Assembly: GCF_963666145.1 (NCBI RefSeq)
Contig: NZ_OY762614.1
Location: 1,583,501-1,647,500, forward strand
Length of the DNA: 64,000 bases
Origin: an uncultured Desulfobacter sp.
GTDB taxonomy: Bacteria; Desulfobacterota; Desulfobacteria; Desulfobacterales; Desulfobacteraceae
Reading direction: 5' to 3'
The translations under genes and the position numbers were made by a program. Every line of letters starts with the position of its first letter. The stretch's first letter is position 1. The notes below the pieces were generated by a model. That model was given only the letters and a program-made list of their open reading frames with translations. It did not search any database and was not told the origin of the DNA. Below are positions 43,188 through 54,636 of this stretch, piece by piece.

Positions 43188-45796
43188 GACTGTCACCCTT
43201 AATTCAAACCTGTTTTAGATCATCCAGATCCCACCCCTTAAGAACCTTTCTGCTGATTTTCGGCATTGCCCTCGGTGTCGCCGGGGTCATTGCCATTGAT
43301 ATTGCCAAAACATCTGTGAGCAAATCCTTTGAATTGTCAACAGCCGCCCTGACCCGGCAGGCGACCCACCAGATTACCGGCACCGATTTTACACTCCCCC
43401 AGTCCCTTTTTGTCCGTATGCGAACGGAGCTGGGGCTGGTTAAAACAGCGCCGGTCATTGCCCGGGAAGTGGTTGTTCCCGAACTGGACAACCGCACCCT
43501 GACTCTCATGGGTATTGACCCGTTTTCCGAAGGCCACTTCAGAGATATCCGTTTTGATGCTGCCGAATCAAAAACCGCCACAGAAGCGGAACATGTCCGG
43601 CAGGTCATGATTCGAGGCCAAGGGGTTATTCTTTCAAGGTCACTGGCTGATGCAAACGGGCTGAATGTAGGTGATGCCTTGACGCTTGCCTTCGGCGGCC
43701 GAAAGGTAACGACCCGCATCGGAGGCCTGACGTCCGGCGGCACTGCAGGAGCCGCCTTTGACGGTGTAATCCTGACCGACATTGCCCTGGCCCAGGAGAT
43801 TCTAGGCATGGGGGACCGGATCAGTCGCATCGACCTGATACTCCAGACGGCAGATGAGGTCCGTCAGGTGCAAAACCTGCTTTCTGCCTGCCAGATACTG
43901 ACGGAAACCGCCAGCCGGAATGAAACCGTGCGGGGTCTCTCCCGATCCTTTGAAACCAGCCTCACCGCATTTTCCATGCTCGTTCTCTTCATGGGCATTT
44001 TCCTGATCTACAATACAGTCTCTTTTTCCGTGGCCCGTCGCCGGGGTTTAAACGGTATACTTCGGGCGCTGGGGGCGACCCGAAAAGAAATCTTTATGGC
44101 CGTTGAAGCCGAGGTACTGGTCTATGCCCTGGCAGGTTCCGCCATCGGTGTCGTGCTCGGTATTGTGATGGGAAAGGCTGCGGTTCAGGCGGTAACCACA
44201 ACCGTATCGGACATGTACTACACGCTTACGGTCAGTGGCACATTTATTTCTGCGGCTACCTTAATCAAAGGCGCAGGCACAGGAATCCTGGCGGCCCTGG
44301 GATCATCTTTCATGCCGGCCCTGAATGCCGCCAAAACCCGCCCGGTCACCTTGATGCAGCGGTCTGCACCCGAAAGCAGCCTTGCCGGATACATACCCGG
44401 CATGACGGTTGGAGGGCTTCTGGCACTGGTCTTTGCAGTGGTGCTGTTCAACTGGCCTGGTGTATCCGTCAACCTGGTATTCGCCGGTGTGTTTATGGCA
44501 TTTGCCGGCGCTTCATTTCTAGCTCCAGCCCTGATTGTCCTTTTGACCCGGGGAGCGAACCTTTTGCTGCTAAAGGGGCCTGGACGGATATTTATGGGCT
44601 CGCGCATCATGGTCGGGATGGCATTTGCCAACATCCGCAGATCCCTGAGCCGCAGCGCTGTTTTGATCGCCTCCCTGATGGTGGTGGTCAGCGTTTACAT
44701 CGGTATTGACACCATGACCCGCAGCTTCAGACTCTCCATCGCTGAATGGGTGGACGGGCATATCGGGGGAGATGTCCATGTGTCGTCCCTGGATGAGCTG
44801 CACCCCTCGCTGGACTCCGGGCTTATCGAAAAAATATCCGCACTTCAGGATGTCCGGGATCTTTCCGCTTACGTTATCCACCGCGCCTTTTCCACTGCTT
44901 CCGGAGAAGTTCATGTGTTTGCATATCAACGGGATCTGTCACAAAAAAAATGGGTTTGGATGGCACCGGGTGTAAACAATGATACCGATATTCAACGCCG
45001 CTTGTCAGCTGGAGAGATCATTGTTTCTGAAATTTTTGCAAGGCAGCATCATGTGAGTCCCAAAGAAGGAGAGCCACCAGTTGTTACCATGGACACCCGC
45101 CTTGGCCCCAGGCAGTTTCGGGTGGCCGGCATGTTCAGGGATTTTTTCATGGGCGGCGGCCGGGTGGTGGTCAGCCATGAAGCCATGAAACAGTTCTGGG
45201 GCCGTGAAGACATTACATCCATCCAGGTGTTTGTCCGGGATGGCGGCCAGGGTACCCAAAGATCGCACAGTAAAAAAGAGACCGTCGACCGCGTTATGGC
45301 TCAAATCCGGGCCTTTGCCCCGGAGAACTCCATGTTGAAAATTGTCTCCGGCCTTGAAATTAAACAAAATATTCTGCAAGTCTTTGACAAGACCTTCCTG
45401 ATCACTTCGGCCCTGCAGCTGCTCACAGCCATTGTGGCCCTGACAGGCATCATAAATTCAGTTATGGCCATGATTCTTGAACGGACAAGGGAGCTTGGCA
45501 TTCTGAGGGCCTGTGGCGCCGTGCCGGGGCAGATCCGGACCCTGGTTCTCTGGGAGTGCACGGCTTCAGGCGCTTTGGCAGGGCTTCTGGCCCTGCCTCT
45601 GGGAGCCTTTTTATCCTGGGTGCTGATCCATGTGGTAAACTATATTTCTTTTGGCTGGACCTATGAAATGCACCTGTCATGGTTCACCTTGGTCCAGGCC
45701 TTGATATTTTCCGGGCTGGCCGCGTTTCTGGCGGGCCTCATACCGGCATTCAGGGCAGGCGGTCTGGATATCCAGAAAGCCCTGAGAACGGAGTAA
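43184..45796 (+). CDS. FtsX-family ABC permease (MacB/LolCE-type, large)
   Basis: 870 residues. TM1 near 20-40 is followed by a periplasmic domain, then three spans near 265-400 with R-A-L-G-A-T-R-K-E, a central pair near 415-455, a second periplasmic domain, and a final three-span block near 745-860 with R-T-R-E-L-G-I-L-R-A-C-G. This is a duplicated FtsX architecture as in AttF/AttG-type permeases. Together with the ATPase it should move a substrate out of the inner membrane. Overlaps the ATPase gene by 4 bp. Confidence 0.9.
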   Translation: MRLSPLIQTCFRSSRSHPLRTFLLIFGIALGVAGVIAIDIAKTSVSKSFELSTAALTRQATHQITGTDFTLPQSLFVRMRTELGLVKTAPVIAREVVVPELDNRTLTLMGIDPFSEGHFRDIRFDAAESKTATEAEHVRQVMIRGQGVILSRSLADANGLNVGDALTLAFGGRKVTTRIGGLTSGGTAGAAFDGVILTDIALAQEILGMGDRISRIDLILQTADEVRQVQNLLSACQILTETASRNETVRGLSRSFETSLTAFSMLVLFMGIFLIYNTVSFSVARRRGLNGILRALGATRKEIFMAVEAEVLVYALAGSAIGVVLGIVMGKAAVQAVTTTVSDMYYTLTVSGTFISAATLIKGAGTGILAALGSSFMPALNAAKTRPVTLMQRSAPESSLAGYIPGMTVGGLLALVFAVVLFNWPGVSVNLVFAGVFMAFAGASFLAPALIVLLTRGANLLLLKGPGRIFMGSRIMVGMAFANIRRSLSRSAVLIASLMVVVSVYIGIDTMTRSFRLSIAEWVDGHIGGDVHVSSLDELHPSLDSGLIEKISALQDVRDLSAYVIHRAFSTASGEVHVFAYQRDLSQKKWVWMAPGVNNDTDIQRRLSAGEIIVSEIFARQHHVSPKEGEPPVVTMDTRLGPRQFRVAGMFRDFFMGGGRVVVSHEAMKQFWGREDITSIQVFVRDGGQGTQRSHSKKETVDRVMAQIRAFAPENSMLKIVSGLEIKQNILQVFDKTFLITSALQLLTAIVALTGIINSVMAMILERTRELGILRACGAVPGQIRTLVLWECTASGALAGLLALPLGAFLSWVLIHVVNYISFGWTYEMHLSWFTLVQALIFSGLAAFLAGLIPAFRAGGLDIQKALRTE

Positions 45797-45799
45797 AAG

Positions 45800-46996
45800 A
45801 TGTCAATGCGGACGGCTGTATCCTTGTTATCAATTTTGTGGACGGCTCTTGTTTTTACAGGTTGTAATACGCCGCCCCAATCGGACAATACGGTCAATAT
45901 CGCCGAGGCCCTCTCTTCCGATGCCGGCGATGATTGCTATGAAAAAGCAACCCGGCCCGGGATCATTGGTTTCCCGGACGATCTGGGTGCCCACGAGTCA
46001 TTTAAAACGGAATGGTGGTATTACACCGGAAACCTGAAAACCCCAGAAGGCAGGCATTTTGGCTTTCAGCTGACCTTTTTCCGCCAGGCGCTGGATTGTA
46101 AAAAAAGCATGGAAAACCTGCCTGCTGACCTTGGTGAAACGACAGAAAAGGCTTCGGCCTGGCGCACCCGGCAACTCTATTTTGCCCATTTTGCCGTCAC
46201 CGACACCCGAAACCTTCGATTTTATTCCGCCCAGCGCATGAACCGGGGCAGTATAGGCATTGCCGGCGTTCAAACCAGCCCGTTTACAGTCTGGATTGAT
46301 GACTGGCAGGCGGTACAGGTAAAAGCAGATTCAAAAACAATTCACCTGACCGCCCGGGCCCGGGCAGAAAAAATGCCGGAATCCCCGGTGTTTTCCATTG
46401 ATCTTACCCTTACCCGGCAAAAACCGGTCATCCTCCAGGGCGACCGGGGCCTGAGTCGCAAAGGCCCGGGACATTCGGATGCCTCCCACTACTATTCTTT
46501 CCCCGGTATGGCGGCACAGGGCGTTGTGAAGGTTGCCGGCGAAACAGCCAAAGCGTCCGGCCATGCCTGGTTTGACCATGAATGGAGTACCTCGGCCCTG
46601 GGCTCTGCCGTATCCGGCTGGGACTGGTTCGCCCTGCGGATCAATGACGGCCCCAATGCCGGGACGGACCTGATGGTCTGCCAGGTGCGGCAACGCGACG
46701 GCCGCGCCAACGGATACGGTTTCGGGGCCGTTTCATATCCGGATGGCAGGTATGATATCCTGGCGCAGTCAGATTTCTCCGTTTCAGCCCAGCGGGTCTG
46801 GTCCAGCCCCGATACCGGGAGAACCTATCCGGCACAATGGCGCATCAATTTAAAAGCTTTAGGCATTTCACTACAGGTCGAGCCGGTGATAGCAGACCAG
46901 GAGCATTCGGGAATGTTTCCCTATTACGAGGGGGCGGTAGAAGTTAAAACAGCCCAGGGTACGGGACTTGGATATGTTGAAATGACCGGGTATTAG
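45800..46996 (+). CDS. AttH/CrtC-like lipoprotein
   Basis: 398 residues with a lipoprotein signal peptide; the lipobox is V-F-T-G-C near residue 22. The mature part has W-W-Y-Y-T-G-N near 73, F-G-F-Q-L-T-F-F-R near 87, and S-H-Y-Y-S-F-P near 230, all usual in the AttH family, whose fold is two lipocalin-like barrels related to carotenoid hydratase CrtC. Together with the ATPase and permease it matches an attEFGH-like operon. A lipid ligand is likely but unproved. Confidence 0.87.
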   Translation: MSMRTAVSLLSILWTALVFTGCNTPPQSDNTVNIAEALSSDAGDDCYEKATRPGIIGFPDDLGAHESFKTEWWYYTGNLKTPEGRHFGFQLTFFRQALDCKKSMENLPADLGETTEKASAWRTRQLYFAHFAVTDTRNLRFYSAQRMNRGSIGIAGVQTSPFTVWIDDWQAVQVKADSKTIHLTARARAEKMPESPVFSIDLTLTRQKPVILQGDRGLSRKGPGHSDASHYYSFPGMAAQGVVKVAGETAKASGHAWFDHEWSTSALGSAVSGWDWFALRINDGPNAGTDLMVCQVRQRDGRANGYGFGAVSYPDGRYDILAQSDFSVSAQRVWSSPDTGRTYPAQWRINLKALGISLQVEPVIADQEHSGMFPYYEGAVEVKTAQGTGLGYVEMTGY

Positions 46997-47023
46997 GCGC
47001 CTGTTCCCTGGCCGGTTGAATTT

Positions 47024-47932
47024 TTATTTCACAAAAAAGTTTGCTTTCGCCAACTCCATGCCAACAGTCAAAGCCAAATTTGAAATTTCCCCCATTGACG
47101 AAATATCACCAAAAACAATGCCTTTATCTGTTTTTTTGAATGCAACCCAATGTTTTGGGGCAAGAATCGCGTTCGCTCTCGGGTTCTGTTCCAGAGCAAT
47201 TTCGTAATTGCCGGTGCCTTTCAATGAAGAGACAGGAATGTTTATCTCAAAAGACCCGTCATCAGACACCTGGAAACCATCCGATAAAATACAGCAGCTC
47301 AACGTTCCAGGATATTGTTTACCAACATAATATTGAATATAAGTGGATTTTGATATATCCACCTTTGAGACGCCAGTAATAACAACATGATCGCCCACCT
47401 GCCGGACACTTGAAATTTGAATTTTCGATTCAGGTAGCACCTCATCACCAACCACAACCTCCACCGAGTCAATTTCCATCCCAACCGTTAATGCCAGATT
47501 TGCGATTTCACCCATGGAGGAGATCTCCCCAAATACGATTTTCCCATCCACTTTTCTGAATGCAATCCAGTGTTCAGGCGGCAGTATTGCATTGCGCTTT
47601 GGGTTCTGCTCCAGAACAATCTGGTATCTACCCTGGCCTTTGAGCTTTTCAAAGGGGATTTTTACTGTGAATTTTCCACTATTATCAACCTTAAAACCAT
47701 CGGCATAGATACAGTTGGAAATGGTATCAGGATAGACTTTTCCAACATAATATTGAATATAGTTAGAAATCCGGGGCGGTATTGATGTTACGCCGGAGAT
47801 CTGAATGCTATTTTCCAGGACGAGAGCGGATTCAATCTTTATCGCCTTTGCAAAAACATTGGACAAAAAACAGCATGTAAAAAATGTGGTGAAAACAAAC
47901 GACAGGATGACTTTAATCAAATAACGAGACAT
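47024..47932 (-). CDS. Secreted protein of two tandem ~135-residue repeats
   Basis: 302 residues. ATG 47932 is preferred: GGGGGAAG lies ~6 bp upstream and a signal peptide follows, with cleavage after V-F-A. The frame could extend to 48019. Two repeats follow. In each, I-Q-I-S-x-V opens, then Y-I-Q-Y-Y-V-G-K-x-Y-P, a C-I-x-x-D-G-F segment, L-E-Q-N-P-x-x-N-A-I-L near the middle, H-W-x-A-F, and I-S-S-M-G-E-I-x-N-L-A-L-T-V-G-M-E. No family is recognised. Cys count suggests disulfides. Confidence 0.65.
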   Translation of the reverse strand: MSRYLIKVILSFVFTTFFTCCFLSNVFAKAIKIESALVLENSIQISGVTSIPPRISNYIQYYVGKVYPDTISNCIYADGFKVDNSGKFTVKIPFEKLKGQGRYQIVLEQNPKRNAILPPEHWIAFRKVDGKIVFGEISSMGEIANLALTVGMEIDSVEVVVGDEVLPESKIQISSVRQVGDHVVITGVSKVDISKSTYIQYYVGKQYPGTLSCCILSDGFQVSDDGSFEINIPVSSLKGTGNYEIALEQNPRANAILAPKHWVAFKKTDKGIVFGDISSMGEISNLALTVGMELAKANFFVK

Positions 47933-48362
47933 AACACGCTTCCCCCAAAACATCTTAAAAATTTTTGTGATAAACCGCTTTTTCAAGCACCATAGAAAAC
48001 AACTTAAAAATATGAACATAAATACAATGAACTATTTTTTCGCAGATCGAAATGCCTTACGTGGTTTTCGCTTCCAATGAAAATTGGATTAAAGCTTAAC
48101 CATCCTTGATAACAAAACACAAGAATAAATTTAACAAAACGTTACTGTTTTAAAAAGGCTCAACATAATTGCTGATCCACATATTCTTGGTGAAGGACCG
48201 ATTATACATTCATCCCCGAGAAACATTCAAAATTGATATTAAACTGCCGGCAAGGTGATTGCCCGAAACCCAGTGTAAATGCACTTGACTAAAAAATCCG
48301 ATTTTAATAATCTTAGTGGGTTTTACCCAATATATTAATGCAGTAACAGAAAGGAAGGCGAT
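47933..48362. other. ~430-bp non-coding region between the repeat protein and upp
   Basis: Divergent promoters for both neighbours must lie here. No riboswitch or attenuator pattern is recognised. A short TGGG-TTTTA-CCCA symmetry sits near 48319, about 40 bp before upp. Nothing else stands out. Confidence 0.35.
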
Positions 48363-48989
48363 ATGGCCGTATATGTAGAGGACCATCCTCTCATCAAACA
48401 TAAACTTGGGTTGATGCGTCAAAAAGACATCAGCACCAAAGATTTTAGGGATCTGGCCTCTGAACTGGCCCGTCTGCTCACCTACGAAGCCACCCAGGAT
48501 CTTGAAACAGAACAAGAGGTTATCAAGGGCTGGGCCGGAGACGTTAAAGTCGAAAAGATCAAAGGCAAAAAAATTACGATTGTCCCCATATTAAGGGCGG
48601 GCTTGGGCATGATGGACGGGGTGTTGGACCTGATCCCGTCAGCCAAGGTATCCGTGGTGGGGTTTTACCGGAACGAAGAGACGTTAAAGCCCGTACAGTA
48701 TTATTTTAAAACAGCTTCAGCCTTAGAAGAGCGCACTGCACTGATCCTGGATCCCATGCTGGCCACAGGCGGCACGTTAATTGCCACCATTGACCTGCTC
48801 AAGGAAGCGGGATGTAAAAGGATCAAGGGGCTGTTTCTTGTGGCTGCCCCAGAGGGTATTGCAGTGGTGGAAGAAAAACATCCGGATGTTGACATCTATA
48901 CGGCCAGCATTGATGAACGCCTTAACGACATGGGGTATATTCTTCCCGGGTTAGGGGATGCAGGAGACAAAATATTCGGCACCAAGTGA
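48363..48989 (+). CDS. upp: Uracil phosphoribosyltransferase Upp
   Basis: 208 residues, full length. D-P-M-L-A-T-G-G-T near 130 binds PRPP, and the C-terminal I-D-E-R-L-N-D-M-G-Y-I-L-P-G-L-G-D-A-G-D binds uracil. AGGAAGG sits just before ATG. It converts uracil to UMP (salvage). It is 25 bp upstream of uraA. Confidence 0.96.
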   Translation: MAVYVEDHPLIKHKLGLMRQKDISTKDFRDLASELARLLTYEATQDLETEQEVIKGWAGDVKVEKIKGKKITIVPILRAGLGMMDGVLDLIPSAKVSVVGFYRNEETLKPVQYYFKTASALEERTALILDPMLATGGTLIATIDLLKEAGCKRIKGLFLVAAPEGIAVVEEKHPDVDIYTASIDERLNDMGYILPGLGDAGDKIFGTK

Positions 48990-49014
48990 TTTTAAAATAA
49001 AAGGGAAATAAAAA

Positions 49015-50250
49015 ATGTCCGACAATCTGCCGTCATCCACAGATTACAACTTCCGGGTTAAAGACTGCTTCCTGGGGGCTCAGATGCTTTTTGTGGCCTT
49101 TGGGGCCCTGGTGCTGGTACCCTTGCTCACAGGCCTGAACCCCAATGTGGCACTGTTCACTGCCGGGTTAGGCACCCTGGTGTTCCAGGTCATTACCCGG
49201 GGCAAAGTGCCCATATTTCTGGCATCGTCCTTTGCCTTTATCGCACCGATCCAATACGGTGCCAAGACCTGGGGGATTCCCGGCACCATGTGCGGTTTGG
49301 CCGCAGCCGGTGTAATTTATATCATTTTGAGCACCCTGGTGAGAATCTGGGGCAGCGAAGTAATCAAACGGGTGCTGCCGCCGGTGGTCACGGGCCCCGT
49401 CATCATGGTCATCGGATTGAAACTGGCACCCGTGGCCGTGGGAATGGCCACAAGCGGCAGTGACACCTATTCCAAGGCTGCCGCCATGACCGTGGCCTTT
49501 ATTGCCCTTGCCACCACGGTTCTGGTCTCTTTGCTTGCCAAGGGCATGATAAAACTGATCCCGATTCTGGTGGGCATTGCCGTCAGCTACGTTTTGGCCC
49601 TGATCATGGGCATGGTCAGTTTTGATGCCGTAATCGCTGCGCCCTGGGTTGCCGTACCCGCCTTTGTCCTGCCCGAGTGGAACAGCCATGCGGTTTTCTA
49701 TATTATTCCCGTGGCCATTGCCCCGGCCATTGAGCATTTCGGGGACATTGTGGCCATTGGCCGGGTGACAGGCAAAGATTACTTAAAAGAGCCCGGCATC
49801 CAGAACACCATGCTGGGTGACGGTATCGCCACCTCCCTGGCAGCATGTCTGGGCGGCCCGCCCAACACCACCTACTCCGAAGTGACGGGGGCGGTCACCC
49901 TGACCCGGGCATTTAACCCGGCCATCATGACCTGGGCCGCCATCACCGCGGTCCTGCTGGCCTTTATCGGCAAACTGGGCGCATTGCTGCAGACCATCCC
50001 CTCCCCGGTCATGGGCGGCATCATGCTGCTGCTGTTCGGAGCCATTGCCGTGGTCGGATTGAACACCCTTGTCCAGGCCCAGGACGATCTTGTGGCACCG
50101 CGGAACTTGAGCATCATCGCCCTGATTCTGGTTTCCGGTATCGGGGGACTTGCCATCAAGTTCGGTAACTTTGAACTGTCCGGCATCGGCCTTGCCGGTG
50201 TGCTTGGCGTGCTGCTCAACGTGGTGCTGCCAAGACCCAAAGAAGAGTAA
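49015..50250 (+). CDS. uraA: Uracil permease (UraA/NCS2)
   Basis: 411 residues with about 14 spans. I-A-P-A-I-E-H-F-G-D near residue 243 holds the catalytic Glu of the NCS2 family, and a C-L-G-G-P-P-N-T-T-Y motif near 282 the second conserved Glu region. It imports uracil with protons. Operon with upp; the hairpin at 50274-50312 ends it. Confidence 0.94.
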   Translation: MSDNLPSSTDYNFRVKDCFLGAQMLFVAFGALVLVPLLTGLNPNVALFTAGLGTLVFQVITRGKVPIFLASSFAFIAPIQYGAKTWGIPGTMCGLAAAGVIYIILSTLVRIWGSEVIKRVLPPVVTGPVIMVIGLKLAPVAVGMATSGSDTYSKAAAMTVAFIALATTVLVSLLAKGMIKLIPILVGIAVSYVLALIMGMVSFDAVIAAPWVAVPAFVLPEWNSHAVFYIIPVAIAPAIEHFGDIVAIGRVTGKDYLKEPGIQNTMLGDGIATSLAACLGGPPNTTYSEVTGAVTLTRAFNPAIMTWAAITAVLLAFIGKLGALLQTIPSPVMGGIMLLLFGAIAVVGLNTLVQAQDDLVAPRNLSIIALILVSGIGGLAIKFGNFELSGIGLAGVLGVLLNVVLPRPKEE

Positions 50251-50273
50251 TATCAACCTCAAAGCATAAAATA

Positions 50274-50312
50274 AAAACCGGCCTGTAGCGTATCTCTCTG
50301 CAGGCCGGTTTT
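50274..50312. terminator. Bidirectional terminator between uraA and the 50335 gene
   Basis: AAAACCGGCCTG (50274-50285) and CAGGCCGGTTTT (50301-50312) form a perfect 12-bp stem with a 15-nt loop. The flanking T-runs serve both strands. Confidence 0.9.
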
Positions 50313-50334
50313 GTTTTAATTAATGCCCCAGGCC

Positions 50335-51201
50335 CTACTCAAATAAATGGAACAACGCCTGGGTTCCCTTTAATCCGTCACCCTGGTCCTCCATCTGTTT
50401 ATAGAGGGTGTAGGCCATATCCAGCCCTGGCGTTTTCATCTTCATATTCTTGGCCGCAGTTCGTGCAATGCCCATATCTTTGACAAAATGCCGGATAAAA
50501 AATCCCGGCGCATCATCCCCCTGGATCATCTTCGGTCCCAGGTTGTTCAGACTCCAGGACGCCGCGGCCCCCTTGCCGATGGACTCAAGCACGGTTTCAG
50601 GATCCAATCCGGCCTGCCTGGCATAGGAGATGGCTTCACACACGGCAATCATGCCCGAGGCAATGGCAATCTGGTTGGCCATCTTGGTGTGCTGGCCGCA
50701 GCCGGCCTTACCCTGGTGCACAATATTGGCGCCCATAATCTTAAAAACGGCGAGGGCACGCTGAAAATCGTCTGCATCCCCGCCCACCATAATGGAAAGT
50801 GCCGCATTCCTGGCCCCAATATCCCCGCCTGACACCGGGGCATCCAGGACACCGATATTTTTTTGTTGTCCATACTGCCACAGCTTTTGTGCAAGGGCCG
50901 GGTCCGACGTGGTCATATCAATGGCCAGAGCACCGGCCGGCGCATTTTCCAGGATACCGGAAGGCCCCAGAAAAATCGCCTCTACATCGGCCGGGTATCC
51001 CACAATCGTGATAATGATATCCGATGCGGCGGCAAGATCCGCCACGCCATCACACCAAACCGCCCCCTTTTCCACCAGGGCGTCCGCTTTTTGCCTGGTA
51101 CGGTTGTACACACGGACATTAAACCCCGCCGCCAAAAGGTGTCCGGCCATGGACTGCCCCATCACCCCAAGGCCGATGAAGCCAATATTTTTATCTGTCA
51201 T
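50335..51201 (-). CDS. 3-hydroxyisobutyrate dehydrogenase-family oxidoreductase
   Basis: 288 residues. ATG 51201 is chosen: AAGGAG lies ~6 bp upstream and the Rossmann G-F-I-G-L-G-V-M-G starts at once; the frame upstream to 51231 has no site. D-A-P-V-S-G-G near 118 and a catalytic Lys (G-x-G-Q-H-T-K-M-A-N-Q near 168) fit the beta-hydroxyacid dehydrogenase family, including glyoxylate/succinic semialdehyde reductases. The exact substrate is open. Confidence 0.88.
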   Translation of the reverse strand: MTDKNIGFIGLGVMGQSMAGHLLAAGFNVRVYNRTRQKADALVEKGAVWCDGVADLAAASDIIITIVGYPADVEAIFLGPSGILENAPAGALAIDMTTSDPALAQKLWQYGQQKNIGVLDAPVSGGDIGARNAALSIMVGGDADDFQRALAVFKIMGANIVHQGKAGCGQHTKMANQIAIASGMIAVCEAISYARQAGLDPETVLESIGKGAAASWSLNNLGPKMIQGDDAPGFFIRHFVKDMGIARTAAKNMKMKTPGLDMAYTLYKQMEDQGDGLKGTQALFHLFE

Positions 51202-51404
51202 AACGTCTCCTTTAAACGCTTTTTCCGTCACAATTAACTATTTTTTAAGGCTTTATCAATAGTTTTAGACTTGATATCATAAAGATTAATTTTCCTTTGA
51301 TCCTAACACAATTTTAGTAATTTGCTGATATACATACAACACTGTTTTGATTCAAAACATAACTTAAGATGACATATGATTGTTAAAGGAGCGCTGGAAT
51401 ACGC

Positions 51405-53582
<2,178 letters not shown>

Positions 53583-53596
53583 TACCAATAATCGGA

Positions 53597-54460
53597 CTAT
53601 TTAATTCTCTCATCGCAGAGACTATACATGACGGTTTTTATTTTATCCAATGAGTCAATGCGTCTGCTTATGGAAGCGATGGCATGTTTCAAGACCTGGG
53701 GTTCTGCCTCGGCAATCAGTTTAGGGCTAAGGTGCTGGTAGATATCGGCGTTTCCCCTGACAGCAATTTCCTCAATTATTTGCGCCACAACCATGGGCCA
53801 TTCCCATTTGAGCATTTTGGGCCACTGAATGGTTCCAATCTCTTGGGATGAACTGCTTGTCACTTTCTTAAATACGGCAAGGGCGGAACAGCGCTGCCCT
53901 TTTGGCACCGAAACCGTATTGTCAATGGGAATGCCGGCACCGGCATAGACAAATATTGAGTCAAAGACCGCACGGGTTGTTTTTGTTGTGATGATCACAG
54001 AGTGATTTGTTGAAGCGGTTGATACTTCAAACTTTTCATACTCGGAGAGCTCCGAGCGCACAACGGCGGTCACGGTGGCCTTTTCAATGGTATCGGTATT
54101 CACCGAGTTCTCAGTTGTCGGGGGCGCACTGAAATCAACAAAGTCTGACACCTGGACAAATCCGGTGTCGTCATCTGCGATAATGAATGGCGTGACCATA
54201 AGACAATGGGGACCGTCACCGCCTTGTGAATACCATGACTTGATTACCGCGCCATCTTTGGCCGGCACATTTTCACCGGCGGGATAAAACATTCCGGATT
54301 CATAACTGAATACAAGACCCCATAAATTGTCTGTATAAAGATCAACAAATTTTTCCTTTATCGGGGCATCGGGCTGGTTAGACAACATGAGATCTGCTTC
54401 ATAGCCTGGAACCCTTCTTTGGTTATCTCCAAACTGTAAAGACCGGCATGTGTATACCAT
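53597..54460 (-). CDS. Unknown cytoplasmic protein divergent from the CHAT operon
   Basis: 287 residues, no signal peptide and no span. Mixed composition with many Thr/Ser in the middle (residues ~110-200, likely beta-rich), and a C-terminal helical part that reads R-G-N-A-D-I-Y, A-S-I-S-R-R-I-D-S-L. I do not recognise a family. It is divergent from the lipoprotein gene with ~130-175 bp between them, so shared control with the operon at 54637-59811 is possible. Confidence 0.55.
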   Translation of the reverse strand: MVYTCRSLQFGDNQRRVPGYEADLMLSNQPDAPIKEKFVDLYTDNLWGLVFSYESGMFYPAGENVPAKDGAVIKSWYSQGGDGPHCLMVTPFIIADDDTGFVQVSDFVDFSAPPTTENSVNTDTIEKATVTAVVRSELSEYEKFEVSTASTNHSVIITTKTTRAVFDSIFVYAGAGIPIDNTVSVPKGQRCSALAVFKKVTSSSSQEIGTIQWPKMLKWEWPMVVAQIIEEIAVRGNADIYQHLSPKLIAEAEPQVLKHAIASISRRIDSLDKIKTVMYSLCDERIK

Positions 54461-54636
54461 TTAAACTCTCCTTTGTTTCAGTTGTACTTGTCCGTTTAAG
54501 TAATATATGCTTGCAGGGATCGGTTCTTACAGAAAAAAGATGATGGAACTAAATCCGGGGGAAAACAGCCCTGTGCAGAGACCTGTTTTCCGTGATTAAC
54601 TTGACAAAGAATAAAGACCTATTTTATTCATGTACA

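Noticed and set aside
54545..54580. ECF-type promoter (GGAAC at 54545) before the lipoprotein operon
   Set aside because: The -35-like GGAAC is present, but there is no convincing -10 at the right distance; not enough to claim autoregulation.
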